64,000 bases of DNA from Cohnella sp. CFH 77786 (GTDB lineage Bacteria; Bacillota; Bacilli; Paenibacillales; Paenibacillaceae): positions 1-64,000 of the forward strand of contig NZ_WJIB01000003.1 of assembly GCF_019400745.1 (NCBI RefSeq), read 5' to 3'. The notes below the pieces were generated by a model. The model was not told where the DNA came from. It searched no databases and saw only the letters and a program-made list of their open reading frames with translations. Shown one piece after another: positions 51,095-59,130 of this stretch (positions within the stretch are counted from its first letter, which is position 1; each line of letters starts with the position of its first letter). Both the position numbers and the translations under genes were made by a program.

Positions 51095-51253
51095 ATGCTG
51101 AAGGTCGGGGATAGCGTGGTTTACGTGCCCGACGGATCGAAAGGGACCGTCGTGGAGATTCTTGAAAGCCTTTACCACGTCGTGTGGGAGGACCATTTCA
51201 GCAGCTGGGAGAAGCCGGAGTCTCTGCGCAAGCAGGAGCCGACGCCGCACTGA
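51095..51253 (+). CDS. 52-residue SH3-like protein appended to fixABCX
   Basis: Start ATG at 51095 follows GGGAGGGAAGGGC, 14 bases after fixX. The sequence is MLKVGDSVVYVPDGSKGTVV and continues to YHVVWEDHFSSWEKPESLR; alternating beta strands with Gly turns suggest an SH3-like or KOW-like barrel. It ends before the terminator shared by the whole operon. No family is recognised; its constant position would suggest a role with the Fix complex, which is only an inference. Confidence 0.7.
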   Translation: MLKVGDSVVYVPDGSKGTVVEILESLYHVVWEDHFSSWEKPESLRKQEPTPH

Positions 51254-51298
51254 CGGGCGGACTTGGCGAGATGGAATGGACAATAGGCGATCTCTTTG

Positions 51299-51323
51299 CG
51301 GTTGCTTCGGCAACCGTTTTTTT
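51299..51323 (+). terminator. Terminator of the fixABCX operon
   Basis: CGGTTGC - TTCG - GCAACCG, a perfect stem capped by a UUCG tetraloop and followed by TTTTTTT. Confidence 0.93.
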
Positions 51324-51378
51324 CTATACGAAAACCCCCGGTTCGTGTTCGATTGGGGGTTCAGGAAGGCTTATAGCT

Positions 51379-51525
51379 ATGAGTAGTGATCCCTTGCACT
51401 TAAGGATAGGAGTTCCGGTTGATTGTCGGTTAGCGGATTCCGATACGGAACTTCAATTCCGGTGCAGAGGATCCTATGAGATAAAATTGGGCGAAAAAGA
51501 AAGTGATCGAAGAGTACGTCCGTAA
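51379..51525 (+). CDS. Possible 48-residue open frame
   Basis: ATG at 51379 follows AGGAAGG by nine bases and is open to TAA at 51523. The product (MSSDPLHLRIGVPVDCRLAD ...) has no recognisable features. The sequence around it (51324-51675) is otherwise empty and lower in GC than the neighbours. A chance frame is as likely as a gene. Confidence 0.25.
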   Translation: MSSDPLHLRIGVPVDCRLADSDTELQFRCRGSYEIKLGEKESDRRVRP

Positions 51526-51675
51526 CCACGATATAAGAACTGATTTACCCGTTTACGGGTGAGTCGGTGAAAAGGGCGGAAAATGAGGCCCCTATTCAGG
51601 GGCTATAGCCATCGAATGATCGGATAAGGACCAAGCCGTGAATGAACGGTAATATAAGAATGGAAGGTGCCGGTT

Positions 51676-52899
51676 ATGAAGAAAACCTCCAGCCAAACAT
51701 ACTGGTCGACAGCCTATTTCCGTATTTGCATATGCAATTTGTTTCTCTTTACCGCATTTCAAATGCTGCTGCCGACATTGCCGATCTATATGACGGACAA
51801 CGGTAACAGTGAATCCGCGGTTGGTTGGATCACCGGTCTCATTACCATTGCGGCCGTGCTCATCCGGCCATTGACCGGATATGCACTCGACCGCTACCGC
51901 CGCCGAATGCTCGTAATCGTCGGTTCGCTCTCTCTTGCGTTGGCCGCCGGAGCGTTCGCGTTTTCAGCGTCTACGGGTTGGATGGCAACGGTCAGTCTGC
52001 TGCTAGGCGCCGGCTGGGGCATTATGACGGCAGCATATGCAACGATCGTATCCGATCTCATTCCTGAGGGCCGGCAGGGGGCCGGAATCGGCACCTTCAT
52101 GCTGTTTGGCTTGGCAGCCATGGCCGTTGCCCCTTTCATCGGCGGGTGGCTCATTGAAGAATATGGACCGCCGGTGTTGTTCGGAGCGGCTAGCTTGATT
52201 GCGTTTATTTCCTTGTTGTTGTTCTTGTCAGGAGGCGCAACCGAACGGGTATCGAGGGCTGTACCTCCGGCCCGGGATCAGCATGGCATTCCGAACGGGT
52301 TCTTCGAGAAATCGTCTCTGTTCCCCGCGATGCTTATCCTGCTCTTTACAATTGGATATGGCGGGATCATTTCCTTCGTCAGCTTGTTCGGAATGGAGTT
52401 GGGTATCCATAACGGCGGCATCTTTTTTTTGCTGTCCAATGCGGCAGCGATACTGGTTCGCCCGGTTGCCGGCAGAGCGTTCGATAAAAGAGGGCACGCC
52501 GCTGTGCTTCTCCCCGGCATGGTGATCGGCATCCTTGCGATGGTCGTCTTGTCGCTGGCTTCCGGCCAAACTTTGTTTATTATCGCGGCTTGCCTGTACG
52601 GCTTGTCGTTCGGAGCGGTACAGCCTTTCATCCTTGCATGGACAGTCCAACGCGCATCGCCAGACCGCCGGGGCACGGCGAACAGTACGTTTCTGGTCGG
52701 CATGGACGGCGGGATTGCTATCGGTTCGATCGTATTCGGAGCGATAGCGCAAGGGTGGGGCTATATCGCGGTGTTCAGGTGCTCGACCGTGCTATTGATT
52801 GCGCTTCTGGCAATTTATGGAGCCAGCCTGATCAGATCGAGAAAAAGCCGGGCGCTGGAAACGGTGAATAATCAGAGAGAAGAGCATAAGAGACTCTGA
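51676..52899 (+). CDS. MFS transporter (YfcJ/YhhS-like)
   Basis: 407 aa with twelve membrane helices. Motif A appears as GYALDRYRRRMLVI between TM2 and TM3 and GRAFDKRGHAAVLL in the second half; GAGWGIMTAAYATIVSDLIPEGRQGAGIG is typical of drug-exporter-type MFS proteins. Substrate unknown. ATG at 51676 follows GGAAGGTGCCGGTT; an earlier GTG at 51667 would overlap it. It starts the accessory block and has no operon partner. Confidence 0.83.
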   Translation: MKKTSSQTYWSTAYFRICICNLFLFTAFQMLLPTLPIYMTDNGNSESAVGWITGLITIAAVLIRPLTGYALDRYRRRMLVIVGSLSLALAAGAFAFSASTGWMATVSLLLGAGWGIMTAAYATIVSDLIPEGRQGAGIGTFMLFGLAAMAVAPFIGGWLIEEYGPPVLFGAASLIAFISLLLFLSGGATERVSRAVPPARDQHGIPNGFFEKSSLFPAMLILLFTIGYGGIISFVSLFGMELGIHNGGIFFLLSNAAAILVRPVAGRAFDKRGHAAVLLPGMVIGILAMVVLSLASGQTLFIIAACLYGLSFGAVQPFILAWTVQRASPDRRGTANSTFLVGMDGGIAIGSIVFGAIAQGWGYIAVFRCSTVLLIALLAIYGASLIRSRKSRALETVNNQREEHKRL

Positions 52900-52945
52900 C
52901 ATTTGGGTCTAAGCAGCAGGGTTATCGCTTTTTTTCGCAAAATGG

Positions 52946-52958
52946 CTAGTATAACTAG
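52946..52958. promoter_or_regulatory. Short palindrome CTAGT-ATA-ACTAG
   Basis: Perfect inverted pentamers around ATA, 88 bases before the second MFS start, and overlapping a TATAAC that could be a -10. Such an arrangement suits a repressor operator. Confidence 0.35.
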
Positions 52959-53045
52959 ACTCCGTAAAGTAGAATGGAGGTAATCTCTTTTGTAAAACAG
53001 GGTTTTACACAGTGAAACAATTAGAATCAATCAGGAGCCGCCGCC

Positions 53046-54266
53046 ATGAATTCGTTCAAAACCTTCTTCCGTTCCTATCATCCGATCGTGCTCACGCTCG
53101 TGTTCGGACATGGGCTATCCCGCATCGGCTCTTCGATGAGCATGCCTTTTCTCGCACTCTATTTAGCGCATAACACCTCGATGAGCCACGCCATGATCGG
53201 AGTCGTCGCCGGGGCGGGCGCGTTGGCCGGCACGTTCGGCGGCTTCATCGGCGGCGCGTTGTCCGACCGGGTCGGTCGGCGGGTGATCATGCTTACCGCC
53301 TTGTTTCTATGGGCGTGCTGTTTTATCGGATTCGCGGTGGCCAAGCTCCCGTTGATGTTCCTGCTGCTCAACATGCTGAACGGCTTGTGCCGCTCGTGGT
53401 TCGAGCCGGTATCACAGGCGCTTATGGCGGATTTGACGCCGCCGGACAAGCGGATGAAAGTGTTCTCCATGCGCTATTTGGCGGCGAACATCGGCGTGTC
53501 GGCGGGACCGTTGCTCGGGGCCTGGCTGGGAATGGGGGAGGGAGCGGTTCCTTTTGTGGTAACCGGCTTCATCTATTTGCTATACGGCATCGTCCTCTAC
53601 GTCCTGCTGCTGTCGTTCGGCATCAAGCAAATCGAAGGTCCGCCGAAGGAGAAAATCACGCTGTCTTCGGCCTGGCAAGTGGTGCGCCGGGATACGTGCC
53701 TCAAAATGTTCCTGCTCGGCGCGATCTTCGTCGGGGTGGGCTACTGCCAGATGACCGTCACCCTGTCGCAGGTCGTGGAAGCGAACTTCGAGGGCGGCGT
53801 TCGGCTGTTCGCAGCCTTGATCTCGGTGAACGCCGTGACGGTCATCCTGCTGCAAATCCCGATCAGCCGCTGGGCGGAGAAGCGGTCGCCTCTGCTCGCG
53901 ATCCACGTCGGCAACGTGCTCTTCGCCGCCGGGCTGCTGGGGTTCGGGTTTTCGAAGGACTGGTTCGGCCTGGCCGTGGCGATGGTCGTATTCACGCTTG
54001 GCGAAATCCTGAACTACCCGGCCGGAAGCGTGCTGCTGGACCGCCTTGCGCCGGAGGGCATGCGGGGAACGTATTTCGGCGCCCAGACGTTCGGCAATTT
54101 GGGCCAGTTCATCGGGCCGTGGGTCGGCGGGTATCTGCTCGGCGCTTATAACGGCACGGTGATGTTCACGGTGATGGCGCTCGTAGTACTCGGGGCCTCC
54201 GTCTTCTACGGGGCGGGGACGCGGGAGTTTGCCGCAAGAAGCAGCGGCACAAGCATGCAAGCGTGA
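53046..54266 (+). CDS. MFS transporter, multidrug-type
   Basis: 406 aa with twelve membrane helices. GGALSDRVGRRVIML is motif A; MADLTPPDKRMKVFSMRYLAANIGVSAGPLLGAWLG matches motif C of the 12-TM DHA1 exporters. Start ATG follows AGGAGCCGCC. Its base composition resembles the core genes more than the small genes that follow. Substrate unknown. It ends about 83 bases before the first dyad motif of the cassette-like block. Confidence 0.85.
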   Translation: MNSFKTFFRSYHPIVLTLVFGHGLSRIGSSMSMPFLALYLAHNTSMSHAMIGVVAGAGALAGTFGGFIGGALSDRVGRRVIMLTALFLWACCFIGFAVAKLPLMFLLLNMLNGLCRSWFEPVSQALMADLTPPDKRMKVFSMRYLAANIGVSAGPLLGAWLGMGEGAVPFVVTGFIYLLYGIVLYVLLLSFGIKQIEGPPKEKITLSSAWQVVRRDTCLKMFLLGAIFVGVGYCQMTVTLSQVVEANFEGGVRLFAALISVNAVTVILLQIPISRWAEKRSPLLAIHVGNVLFAAGLLGFGFSKDWFGLAVAMVVFTLGEILNYPAGSVLLDRLAPEGMRGTYFGAQTFGNLGQFIGPWVGGYLLGAYNGTVMFTVMALVVLGASVFYGAGTREFAARSSGTSMQA

Positions 54267-54348
54267 AAACCGACAATCATTTCTCGTTAAACCTAACCTT
54301 GCGCTTCGAGCGTGGGCCTACTTCATCGAATCCAAGAAAGAGATTTGA

Positions 54349-54365
54349 CTAACGGACACGAAAGT
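54349..54365 (+). repeat. Dispersed dyad motif, copy 1
   Basis: CTAACGGACACGAAAGT. Shares the pattern CTAACG-N4-CG-A/G-NAG with copies at 54732, 55268 and (diverged) 59041. It precedes the first small gene of the block and is itself followed by a weak GGAG...CTCC-type hairpin with TCTTTT. Confidence 0.6.
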
Positions 54366-54491
54366 GGAGGAGCTTGCTTCAGCCAGCCTCTCTTTTGGTT
54401 TATTGAAGGAACGGGCAGGAGAGCGGAGTCATTCTAGAGATTGAACTTAAGAGATAACAGGATTATTCTGTGAATTAAGGAGGGGGATAAT

Positions 54492-54722
54492 ATGGTGCCG
54501 CCTGAAGTCAAAGTAATTTCCACATTATTTTCAGTATTCCTTGTACTTTGGACTGGAGCTGCATTGTTCGCCACTATCAAGCCAAAAACTTTTTGGAGAA
54601 TAACGCAAGGTTGGAAGGCAATAAGAGAACCTTCAACTGCTTATTTTGTATTTTCTCGAATCGGAACTGCAATTTGTGCAATCATTGGACTTTTATTGTT
54701 AATCCAACCATATTTGCATTAA
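54492..54722 (+). CDS. Small two-helix membrane protein (DUF6199-like)
   Basis: 76 aa. Two membrane helices (VISTLFSVFLVLWTGAALFA and RIGTAICAIIGLLLLIQPYL) flank the polar PKTFWRITQGWKAIREP. The layout matches the small DUF6199-type proteins found in Bacillales. Start ATG follows AAGGAGGGGGATAAT. Noticeably lower GC than the surrounding core genes. The dyad motif copy 2 begins ten bases after its stop, as if gene and motif were one unit. Confidence 0.65.
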   Translation: MVPPEVKVISTLFSVFLVLWTGAALFATIKPKTFWRITQGWKAIREPSTAYFVFSRIGTAICAIIGLLLLIQPYLH

Positions 54723-54731
54723 CCGATTATT

Positions 54732-54748
54732 CTAACGGAGACGAGAGT
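54732..54748 (+). repeat. Dispersed dyad motif, copy 2
   Basis: CTAACGGAGACGAGAGT, between the DUF6199-like gene and the GNAT gene. Confidence 0.6.
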
Positions 54749-54783
54749 AAAGAAGTTCTATTCACGAGAGAGGGGAATGCTTA

Positions 54784-55248
54784 TTGCTTCAGAGATACAT
54801 TCGTTCAGACCAGGATCAATTGGAAGAGTTTATGAAAACGATGTATGTTTCCAGAGGATATGTCTTTGATCCTGAAGGGTCGCATTCAGATATTAGAAGT
54901 ATTGAACTTATATATTTTGGGACTGGAGGCGGATTTTGGTTATTGAAGGAAGAACAGAGCGTTATTGGGACTATTGGTTTAAAGGGTATTGATTCTGAAA
55001 ACAGAATTGGTGAAATAAAGAGGTTCTTCGTCTTACCTGAACATCAAGATAAGGGTTACGGCAAAAGCATGATGAGCCGAATAATAGAATTTGCAAGACA
55101 AGCTGGATTAAAAAAGCTGAGGTTGGACACTGAGAAACAATCTTATAAAGCGATATCAGTGTTTCGAAGTTTTGGCTTTTATGAGATACCAAAATACAAT
55201 GATAATGATATTGCTGAAATATTTATGGAATTATCCATTGTGTCATAA
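54784..55248 (+). CDS. GNAT-family N-acetyltransferase
   Basis: 154 aa. The acetyl-CoA-binding motif A is FVLPEHQDKGYGKSMMSRI (R/Q-x-x-G-x-G/A form), preceded by beta4 EIKRFF and followed by LRLDTEKQSYKAISVFRSFGF. The acceptor is unknown. The TTG at 54784 is weakly supported by AGAGGGG. AT-rich compared with its neighbours and bracketed by dyad motifs copies 2 and 3, consistent with recent acquisition. Confidence 0.8.
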   Translation: MLQRYIRSDQDQLEEFMKTMYVSRGYVFDPEGSHSDIRSIELIYFGTGGGFWLLKEEQSVIGTIGLKGIDSENRIGEIKRFFVLPEHQDKGYGKSMMSRIIEFARQAGLKKLRLDTEKQSYKAISVFRSFGFYEIPKYNDNDIAEIFMELSIVS

Positions 55249-55267
55249 CGAACCAATATACGTTCAG

Positions 55268-55284
55268 CTAACGGGTACGATAAC
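55268..55284 (+). repeat. Dispersed dyad motif, copy 3
   Basis: CTAACGGGTACGATAAC, 20 bases after the GNAT stop. It is followed by a hairpin AGGGGATCG ... CGATCCCT. Confidence 0.6.
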
Positions 55285-55509
55285 TCAAGGGGATCGCCGG
55301 TTGCCTCACAGTCTGCCGATCCCTCTTGCTTGGTGCACCGAACACGGGATGGAATGGCTTTTTCACTTCGTTATGGTTCTCTCCCGGAGAATCTTCATTC
55401 CGTACAGCTTTTCCTAAAAAAACCGGTGATATTGTGCAACTATTTCCGATGGCTGCCGTCTAAAAAGTTGCACTCACATGCGGAAGTGTTACTGCGGGAG
55501 GGAATGGGT

Positions 55510-57087
55510 TTGAAGATAACGATCGGACTGAAATGGCTGCTCGTGCTGATGATGGTTTTCGGGGTTGCACCTGTTTCGGCCTCGGATCCGGGGATTCGGA
55601 GCAAGGAGGAGGCGCTTAAACGGGCGTTGGAGTTTCCGTTCGTTCCTGACGATGCTGTCCTGACCTATTCCGCTCAAAGTAAAGATGCCAAAGGCGACAC
55701 GGTATGGGACTTCACGTTGCAACGGTCGTACCCGGACAGCGAGGACTTTCCGGCTGGGTCATACTCGGTTCGGCTTCGCTCTTCCGACGGTGCTCCTCGC
55801 CAACTCAGCGTGTCGGATAAGGTGCTTGATCGGGAATATGGGCAACAGCCCGCCGGCGACTCCAAAATGGATGCCGCGAAGGCGGCGGAAATTGCCGGCA
55901 CGTTCATCCGCGGACTGGATTGGGGGCTGGACGCCGACTGGCGGCTGAACCCGTACCCGGATTCGGATTCCGGCAATGTGCCGGACGATCGGTCGAAGTT
56001 CAGGGTGAGTTTTGTGCGGTTCGTGAACGGAATCCGGTTCCCCGGTGACGGTTTTATCGTTTACGTGAATCCGGACGGGACGATTTTTTCGTACGCTATG
56101 AATTGGTCGGCGGGACCATTTGCCGATCCGATAGGCATCGTGACACAATCCAAGGCGGAACAAATCTTTCGCAACAACAGCCGGCCGGTCCTGTATTATT
56201 TGAATCTTGAGAAGCCTAAACTTGTATACGGTCAGTATCTACATACCCTTTCCGCTAAGGACGGCAACCCGCCGCCCGAATGGAACTTCAACCCTTACCC
56301 GGGCAGCGGCAAATGGAAACCGATTGTCTCCAAGCCTCTGGCGCCGTTGATCACGAATGCCAAGCTGACGGACAAACAGATGAGGGAAAAGGCGAGGAGG
56401 CTGCTCGGGATCGCCGGCCCCCACAAGGTAAGCAATCCGTCTCCCGGATTTTACCGTTTCTCGGTTGCAACGAAGGATCCGAAATACACTCTCGTCATGG
56501 ATGTCATCTATAACCTGAACACGGGGCAGGTCGAGTCCCTTGGCAGAAACGGCAACTGTTACGATTATGACCCGAAGTCGACGGGAAAGGCGGAGATCGG
56601 CGAGAACAAAGCGAGGCAGATTTCCGAAGCCTTCATCAAAACGGCGATGCCTGCCTATGCCGATAAATTGAAGGAAACGGATTTCCGCAAAAACAGTACT
56701 GGCGGTACGAAGCCCTGCTCCATCTATATCTTGAGCTACAACAGGGTGGCGGACGGAATCGCCGTGGCCGATGAAACCGTGCAGATCGTGATTTCCGCTG
56801 GAAACGGGACGATTCAAGCCGTCGAGTCAAGCTTGTCTCAGAGGAGCTATCCAGCTAAGGCTACGGTAAAAATCAGCGAGGATGAAGCGGCGAAGAAGCT
56901 TCTTTCCCTGTATGACGTTGTCTTGACTTACCAGAGGACAAGTGCGGGCAGTCTGGAACTGTTTTATACGCTCATGCTGAAACCATCCGTTCCCCGATTC
57001 AATAACGGTCGTTACGGATTTGAACCTGTGCTGGATGCCGGGTCGGGCGCTTGGCTGAACATGGACGGAGATCCGGTGAAAGGATAG
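55510..57087 (+). CDS. Secreted YcdB/YcdC-type (PepSY-like repeat) protein
   Basis: 525 aa. The TTG start at 55510 has GGGAGG eight bases upstream and yields a clean signal peptide (MKITIGLKWLLVLMMVFGVA-PVSA). The mature part contains at least two related modules, each with a helix and a four-strand sheet: EEALKRALEFPFVPDDAVLTYSA, AEIAGTFIRGL, then MREKARRLLGIAG and ARQISEAFIKTAMP. FRVSFVRFVNGIRFPGDGFIVYVNPDGTI is the typical 'yxNGIxvxxd' hairpin of YcdB/YcdC domains. Function unknown, possibly a protease inhibitor or cell-wall factor. A terminator follows at 57129. Confidence 0.75.
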   Translation: MKITIGLKWLLVLMMVFGVAPVSASDPGIRSKEEALKRALEFPFVPDDAVLTYSAQSKDAKGDTVWDFTLQRSYPDSEDFPAGSYSVRLRSSDGAPRQLSVSDKVLDREYGQQPAGDSKMDAAKAAEIAGTFIRGLDWGLDADWRLNPYPDSDSGNVPDDRSKFRVSFVRFVNGIRFPGDGFIVYVNPDGTIFSYAMNWSAGPFADPIGIVTQSKAEQIFRNNSRPVLYYLNLEKPKLVYGQYLHTLSAKDGNPPPEWNFNPYPGSGKWKPIVSKPLAPLITNAKLTDKQMREKARRLLGIAGPHKVSNPSPGFYRFSVATKDPKYTLVMDVIYNLNTGQVESLGRNGNCYDYDPKSTGKAEIGENKARQISEAFIKTAMPAYADKLKETDFRKNSTGGTKPCSIYILSYNRVADGIAVADETVQIVISAGNGTIQAVESSLSQRSYPAKATVKISEDEAAKKLLSLYDVVLTYQRTSAGSLELFYTLMLKPSVPRFNNGRYGFEPVLDAGSGAWLNMDGDPVKG

Positions 57088-57128
57088 AGATATCATGACT
57101 GTTGCGGGTTTTCTCGACAGTCTGAACA

Positions 57129-57158
57129 GGCGCCGGCGTTTACGGCGCCCTTTCTTTT
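57129..57158 (+). terminator. Terminator after the YcdB/YcdC-type gene
   Basis: GGCGCCG / CGGCGCC stem with a 7-base loop, followed by CTTTCTTTT. Confidence 0.8.
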
Positions 57159-57238
57159 GCGCCGTGTACCGATTCAATCAACACTTCCAATATGTGTTTA
57201 TGGGAATTGGAGGGACCCGGAGGGTTGCCGTTCCATTG

Positions 57239-57700
57239 CTATACGTAACGGTGCTCCCGGAAAGCGGCGGCTTGGCCGCAAAACGCGCCAAACTCGTCAA
57301 CGAGATTCCACACCGTTGCATTCACGATGTAAAATCGCCGACCGGTGCTGGATATCCGGATTCCCGTGAAGGGTTCGACGAATCCTTTTTCGCTTACCTC
57401 CTTCAATAATCGGTCGCGCTCTTCGCGCAACATGGGTTCTGCGGTCATCCTGGAAGGCGTGCGGGTAAACGTCTCCCAGTCCATTTCCCATAGCTTCAGC
57501 ACCGTTTGGTTGCCGAAATTCAAAACCGGATCAGCCTCCGTCCCGTGGGACAACACCGCGAACGGGGCATGAAACAGCCGATCGAATTCGTCGCAGAAAC
57601 CGTCAACGCCGTCCAACAGATTTTTCCCGGTCCATTTTTTGTAGCTATCGAGAATGATGCGGGCATGCTTAACCGTTGCTCCAACGCCGGTGTATGTCAC
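57239..57700 (-). CDS. MEKHLA-domain protein
   Basis: 153 aa. The MEKHLA domain, a PAS-related fold, is recognised from FAVLSHGTEADPVLNFGNQTVLKLWEMDWETFTRTPSRMTAEP and GIRISSTGRRFYIVNATVWNLVDE. Its role in bacteria is not established; a small-molecule sensing or binding function is likely. GTG at 57700 follows GAGGG by nine bases; a TTG three codons earlier directly abuts that ribosome binding site. It converges with the preceding gene across the terminator. Confidence 0.78.
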   Translation of the reverse strand: MTYTGVGATVKHARIILDSYKKWTGKNLLDGVDGFCDEFDRLFHAPFAVLSHGTEADPVLNFGNQTVLKLWEMDWETFTRTPSRMTAEPMLREERDRLLKEVSEKGFVEPFTGIRISSTGRRFYIVNATVWNLVDEFGAFCGQAAAFREHRYV

Positions 57701-57907
57701 GACTCTCAACCCTCTGAATGCAGATTTTATCCCGCTGCTAAACGGCTTCCATATATTTTCTCAGCAAAATAGAAGCAAAACAAGAGGATTTCGCGCGATG
57801 AATCAAGAGCCGGCATCGGCCGTTTTTTGCATGATTTCACCACTCGTTAATAAAAATCCCGCAAATTTGTAAATGCTAAACTCATAAACCAACGGGGGGC
57901 ACACATC

Positions 57908-58234
57908 ATGCCAATTTATTATTTTATGTTCGAGGCTATACCGAATCCAGATAATCCTGAACGTAACGAATTAGCGGGTGCGTTTGTTAACTGTTGGGTA
58001 AAAGGCGATGATGTTGATGTTGCTTTGAAGGAAGCAAGGAAGTACATCAATAATCAAGGCTGGAACGTGATTAACATAGAAGAACAGGATATCGCAAATC
58101 GCGACTGGTATGAGAATGATGTTGATAAAGCAGAATATCTTGAATGTTTCGAGCAGGCTGTAAATGTTGGAATTGCGGCGATCATTAACTCATGGCCAAA
58201 TGAGGAAAATGATGAGCAAACCAATCCAGAGTAG
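57908..58234 (+). CDS. Acidic 108-residue protein, unknown function
   Basis: Start ATG at 57908 follows GGGGGGCACACATC. The product is soluble and acidic (net negative, many Asp/Glu/Asn), with IYYFMFEAIPNPDNPERNELAGAF, GDDVDVALKEARKYINNQGW and YLECFEQAVNVGIAAIINSW. Size and composition resemble immunity or contact-system accessory proteins, but no toxin is nearby, so this is only an impression. AT-rich against the neighbourhood. Confidence 0.65.
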   Translation: MPIYYFMFEAIPNPDNPERNELAGAFVNCWVKGDDVDVALKEARKYINNQGWNVINIEEQDIANRDWYENDVDKAEYLECFEQAVNVGIAAIINSWPNEENDEQTNPE

Positions 58235-58357
58235 TTTGAGGAATACTGCGCAATGGACAATGGGTCAAATCAGCCGTTTTAGATATGGAAACGTTAAACG
58301 ATGAAGTGGTATTCTCTCTTTAATCCTAGTTTTCACATCAGATTAAGGGGTGACGAA

Positions 58358-59044
58358 ATGCTTCTATCCGAACCGGGAGCGCTGATTGTCAACAACTACT
58401 CGCAAGCGGAATGCGGAATGTCGATCAGTCGATCGTTTCCCATTCATCATCTGGAGGATCCTATTCGTCTTCGCTCAGTAGGACGTCCAGCCGATCTAGC
58501 CGCCCACGGGGAACAGGCCTTTCAGGTTCGGATTTTGCTCGGGGACGGTCAGGAGGCAGGAGTCAACGAGCCCGGCGAAATCGTTGTTCGCGGTGCTCAG
58601 ACGATGATAGGGTATTGGCGCCAGCCGGAGGCTTCAAGAGAAACAATGTGCGAGGGATGGATTCGAACGGGCGACGTAGGATATCTGGATCATGACGGCT
58701 ATCTATATGTATTAGACCGCTTGAAGGATATGGTTATCGTAGGCGGTTCCAACGTGTTCTGCGCGGAAGTGGAGCAGGTGATCGCGGCTCATGAACGGGT
58801 TAGTGATGCGGCTGTTATCGGACTTCCACTTCCCGGCGAAGGCGAGGAGCTCGTTGCTTGCGTCGTACTGAGGAACGGCGGCCGTTTGGAACTGGCACAA
58901 TTACGGGCATTTTGTGAACCTAGCCTCGCGCGGTACAAATGGCCGACTCAACTGTTTATTCTAGATACTCTGCCTCGAACGGCAGTGGATAAGGTAGACA
59001 AAAAATCGCTGCGCAAGCAACTATCCTTATCGGCGAAGGGCTAA
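58358..59044 (+). pseudogene. C-terminal fragment of an acyl-CoA/AMP ligase (ANL superfamily)
   Basis: About 228 aa remain of a roughly 500-aa adenylate-forming enzyme. The A5 motif region (ALIVNNYSQAECG), A7 (GWIRTGDVGYLDHDGYLYVLDRLKDMVIVGG), A8 and A10 (LPRTAVDKVDKKSLRKQL, with the catalytic Lys) are intact. The N-terminal domain with the P-loop-like A3 motif (SSGTTG) is absent and does not occur in the preceding 120 bases in any frame. AAGGGGTGACGAA before ATG 58358 could still drive translation of the fragment, but adenylation is impossible without A3. Likely remnant of an exchange event. Confidence 0.8.
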
Positions 59045-59057
59045 CGGAGACACTAGC
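59041..59057 (+). repeat. Dispersed dyad motif, copy 4 (diverged)
   Basis: CTAACGGAGACACTAGC, overlapping the stop codon of the ligase fragment and followed at once by a terminator hairpin. Confidence 0.45.
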
Positions 59058-59065
59058 TAAGTGAT

Positions 59066-59089
59066 AAAAGGACTGCCTTGTGGCAGCCC
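59066..59089 (-). terminator. Terminator of the acyltransferase-3 gene (bidirectional)
   Basis: On the minus strand GGGCTGCC - ACAA - GGCAGTCC followed by TTTT; also able to act on the plus strand. Confidence 0.7.
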
Positions 59090-59130
59090 TTTGCTCAACG
59101 CACTCGCGAAAGCGAACCGGGATAAACGAA

